From: Bimuria novae-zelandiae CBS 107.79
Lineage: Eukaryota; Ascomycota; Dothideomycetes; Pleosporales; Didymosphaeriaceae
Assembly (NCBI GenBank): GCA_010015655.1
Contig: ML976746.1
Location: 237,356 to 301,355 of the forward strand
Length of the DNA stretch: 64,000 nucleotides
Direction: 5' to 3'
Program-made: the position numbers and the translations under genes
Notes under the pieces: generated by a model
Database searches by the model: none
Seen by the model: only the letters and a program-made list of their open reading frames with translations
Told to the model about the DNA's origin: nothing
Part shown: positions 61,170 to 64,000 of the stretch, piece after piece
Numbering within the stretch: position 1 is the stretch's first letter
Layout: each line of letters begins with the position of its first letter

Positions 61170-63599
61170 ATGTCTCCCATCACCTTCGCCGTTGCTATGA
61201 TTGACGACGGCTGTGGCAACGCTGATTGCGAGAACCGCAAGAAGCTCGTCCGCAACGAGACTGAGTTGAGCCAGGCCAAGAAGATGGTCTCCAAGGCTGA
61301 TCGCAAGGTGAGTTTGTCCAGTCCTAACCGCTGATGTGTTACTATACTGTAGAACATGAGCCGATCGATATTTACATCTGCTAACGCACCGCAGCTTAAG
61401 GACAAGAAGGGTCAGCTTTTCAACGTGCGCATCAAGGCTCACAAGCTCGAGAAGGCGGTGGTCACGGCCTACAACCGCTCCACCGACGCCGAAACCCAGA
61501 CCAAGGAGCTTGAGACCGGGCTGTCCCGCATGGAGGATCTGCTAACTGTGAAGGACAACCAGAACACCGATGACGTCACCAAAGTCAACGAGTTCGAGAC
61601 TGAGCTGTCCTGCATGAAGGATCTGCTCACTGCAAAGGACGACCAGCACACCAACACCATCACCAAGACCAAGGAGCTTGAGACTGAGCTAGCCCGTACG
61701 AAGGATCTGCTCGCTGCGAAGGATATCCGACACACCGATGCCGTCACTAAGGTCAATGAGCTCGAGACTGGGCTATCCCGCATGAAGGATCCGCTCGCTG
61801 CGAAGAACGACCACCACACCGGCGCTGCTGAGGTTCAGAAGCTCACAGATGAGCTGGCCACTCTCAAGAAGAATGCCCGCCCGCGCTTCCATCTGCAAGC
61901 TCAGCTCAATTTCGTCACCGCCTCCGAACAGAAGCTCAAGGACAACCTCACCGTGATGAAAACTCAGCTCACTGCCGCTGCAGCATCCGAACAAGTCCTC
62001 AAGGATCACCTCATCGCCGCCACTGTCTCCAATGAGGAGCTTAAGAAACAGCTCACCGCGAAGGACGACCAGTATACCGACGCCGCCGCCGAGGTTCAGA
62101 AGCTCAAGGATGAGCTGTCCACTTTGAAGAACGCCCGCCCGCGCTTCCATCTGCAAGCTCAGCTCACTGCCGCCAACCAAGAGGTATATTCAAGTCCTGT
62201 TGTGTTACCCCAGGATGGGCAATACAACACCCGACTTCTTGTTGTTGCATCCACTGACATTATATAGCTTGCCACGACTAATAATGACCTCGTCACGACT
62301 CAGAACGAACTCAAGACCGCCAAGGAAGAGCTCAAGACCACGAAGGAAGAAGCCGCGAGGCACCAGAAAGCCGCTATCTCAGCGCACAAAGATGCCGTCC
62401 AAGCACACCAGCAGCGCGGGCAACTCCAGTCCCGCTATGCGATCTCTCAGCACACCGTCGATTACCTCAACGCCCATAACGACAATCTCAACGCCGAGCG
62501 TACTTCTATCCAGGCCACTCTGCATCACACTACCGAAGCCCTCCGCGCCATGCACCACGACCTCGCCTCAGCCAAGGCCAATGCCATCTTCAAGAACCAA
62601 GAGCTCGACATCCAGAAGAAGTTCAACGACGCCACGGTCGCCAAGTTGACCCAGGCTCAGTCCACCATCGCCATCCTCTCGTCTGACCTGGACACGATCA
62701 AGATCGAGCTCGCGGCTTTCAGGAAGCCCACCGCCACCGACGCGCCCTCCTCAAAGTCCACCCAGGGTAGCAATACACCAGCCCAATCAACCAACGTGAA
62801 GCTGGCCGCCTGGGGTAACGCCCAGGCGGTCATCCGCGCCGACGATGTCGCCGTGCGTCGGGCAAACGATGCCAAGGCGGAGAAGATGACGGACCTTCCC
62901 CGCGGGGAACTCATCACCATCTACAAGCCGACCGGCGAGGCGGCGCGCAAGCAGACCTCGATTGAGGCCATCGAGTGCCTCCTCGGAGGCCTCAAGGGCG
63001 AGCAAGCGGCGAGCTCGGCGGAAATTTCCGCGCTCAGGAAGGGTCTGGCTGCCGAGCAATCGGCACACTCCGAAATGAAGTTGGAGCTTCGCGCACTCCA
63101 ATCCGCGCTGGGGTCCACCCAGGTCCTGGTGAAGGACACCCGCGCGGAACTCGCTGCCGTCCAAGCGGCGAAGGACGCCATGGTGCGGGTCGGCTGCTCT
63201 TGTAGCTCCGACCTGCGTGCAGCACGAGCATCCCAGGTAGCGCTGGGAGAGGAACTCGACAAGGTCAATTGGAAGGCCATCGAGCTCACCTCGTCGCTGC
63301 ACGACGCCCTCGCGGGCGTCATCATGCGCTCAGGGACACCTGAGCTTGTGTCCGAGTCATCTTCGGACGGTAGCGAGTCTTCGGACTCGGAGGTAGTGTT
63401 CGTGGGGACGGACGGCGCCGCGCTGCCGCGCGAGGAGGAGGAAGAGATGGTGGAGATGGTGGAGATGGTGGAGTGGTCGGCGTACACCCCACCTCACTTG
63501 CGCAAGAGCAGACGGGCTGCCCTTGTTAGCGAGCGAGGTGGTGGTGGTGCGCGGGGGTTGGGAAGGGGGAGGGGAGGAGAGGGGGTTGAGGTCTTGTAG
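61170..63599 (+). CDS. long coiled-coil protein with tandem 28-residue repeats and RG-rich tail
   Basis: Three exons: 61170-61307, 61353-62183, 62268-63599, 766 residues. Intron 1 (GTGAGT..GTAG at 61352) has an alternative in-frame acceptor CAG at 61394 preceded by GCTAAC, which would shorten the protein by 14 residues. Intron 2 (62184-62267) has GTATAT, CTGAC and ATAG. Residues about 90-201 hold four tandem 28-residue units (four heptads each), then a duplicated block NARPRFHLQAQL and more heptad-like Glu/Lys/Leu/Ala sequence to about residue 650. The tail has an acidic Ser-rich segment with SDSEVVFVG (SUMO-interaction-like), an EEEEEMVEMVEMVE run, YTPPHLRKSRR and a Gly/Arg-rich end. A structural or RNA/protein-scaffold role fits, but none is known. 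Confidence 0.85.
61482..61817 (+). repeat. four tandem 84-bp units coding four-heptad repeats
   Basis: Units at 61482, 61566, 61650 and 61734, each 84 bp without indels, with the pattern T-D/N-x-x-T-K-x-x-E-L/F-E-T-x-L-S/A-R. The DNA is clearly duplicated but diverged. Confidence 0.85.
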
Positions 63600-64000
63600 A
63601 GTAGCCGGGCGGATGCCCTGATCGAAAAGCTTTTTTCCTCGTCTTGATCTAAATTTGCTCTCAACGTTGTGATATCCATCTTTGTATTATGTATCCTGGG
63701 GTAACACGCACCACCCCCTGCACTAATTCTTGGGACACTCCGCGCTGAGGTAAGCAGCACCGGCCATTAGTCTTAACACCACGATTTATTCAGCGCTGCG
63801 ACCAGCCACATACATCAGAATAAAGCGCAGATTTTAGTTTATATAGTAATTTGTATATGCGTAAGAATCTTGTACAATTTTTTTTGGTGATTTACCAGTG
63901 TTCTGAGCGAATAGCCTCACCGCCGTTGGTCGCTAGTTGCTTGCACCGAGATGGCATCTCAGATATCAACCTACGTATTTCTGTGAGCGTAATCATAGCC
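63600..64000. other. 3' flank of the coiled-coil gene
   Basis: No gene seen. Composition turns more AT-rich near 63,820-63,890. Confidence 0.4.

Noticed and set aside
60555..61334. 259-codon open frame on the plus strand
   Set aside because: It overlaps the start of the coiled-coil gene in another frame and covers its CT/CA-rich leader; no domain.
62787..63487. long antisense frames under the coiled-coil gene
   Set aside because: Shadows of the GC-rich, repetitive coding strand; no independent signals.

Overview
The window looks like a piece of a filamentous ascomycete (Pezizomycotina) genome, probably a dothideomycete-like fungus. It has short 43-89 nt GT..AG introns with CTAAC/CTGAC-type branch sites, a fungal C2H2-type protein, a fungal GH3 beta-glucosidase and fungal pogo/Tc1/hAT/gypsy/copia transposons. 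Genes of normal composition sit as islands between very AT-rich blocks full of TA dinucleotides. The AT-rich blocks are transposons decayed by repeat-induced point mutation (RIP): Gln and Trp codons have become TAG/TAA and Cys codons have become Tyr, exactly what CA->TA on either strand produces. The class assignment is inference; the RIP pattern is read from the sequence.

Layout. 1-2,760: gene island with a C2H2/'ACPF' fungal zinc-finger protein. 2,761-27,808: one large nest of RIP-decayed elements. It holds several minus-strand gypsy relics, a copia element at 9,233-15,443 (TSD GGATA), a gypsy chromovirus at 20,161-27,419 (TSD CTATA), three solo LTRs with target duplications, and a pogo relic interrupted twice. 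28,178-30,666: four-exon secreted GH3 beta-glucosidase (minus). 31,137-36,620: a pogo element with 46-bp inverted repeats, then a hAT relic. 37,677-38,310: small secreted cysteine-containing protein with a Kex2-type propeptide and beta/gamma-crystallin-like motifs. 38,949-42,033: a foldback element carrying a MITE and a pogo element, next to another MITE. 42,800-46,555: glutathione S-transferase and a long open frame, possibly two genes. 47,781-59,816: about 12 kb of abutting TA-flanked DNA transposons, one of them (49,922-53,280) carrying an extra uncharacterised ORF and another interrupted by a hAT with an 8-bp duplication. 60,015-63,599: a DUF6914-like protein and a repeat-rich coiled-coil protein.

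The host genes do not form a recognisable pathway. They are independent single genes in small islands: secreted sugar hydrolysis, a secreted small protein, detoxification, and proteins of unknown role. The strongest candidates for something new are the intron-containing secreted crystallin-like protein in its transposon-flanked island, and the accessory ORF inside the Tc1/mariner-type element. I saw no rRNA, tRNA or CRISPR array, but a tRNA scan could not be run.
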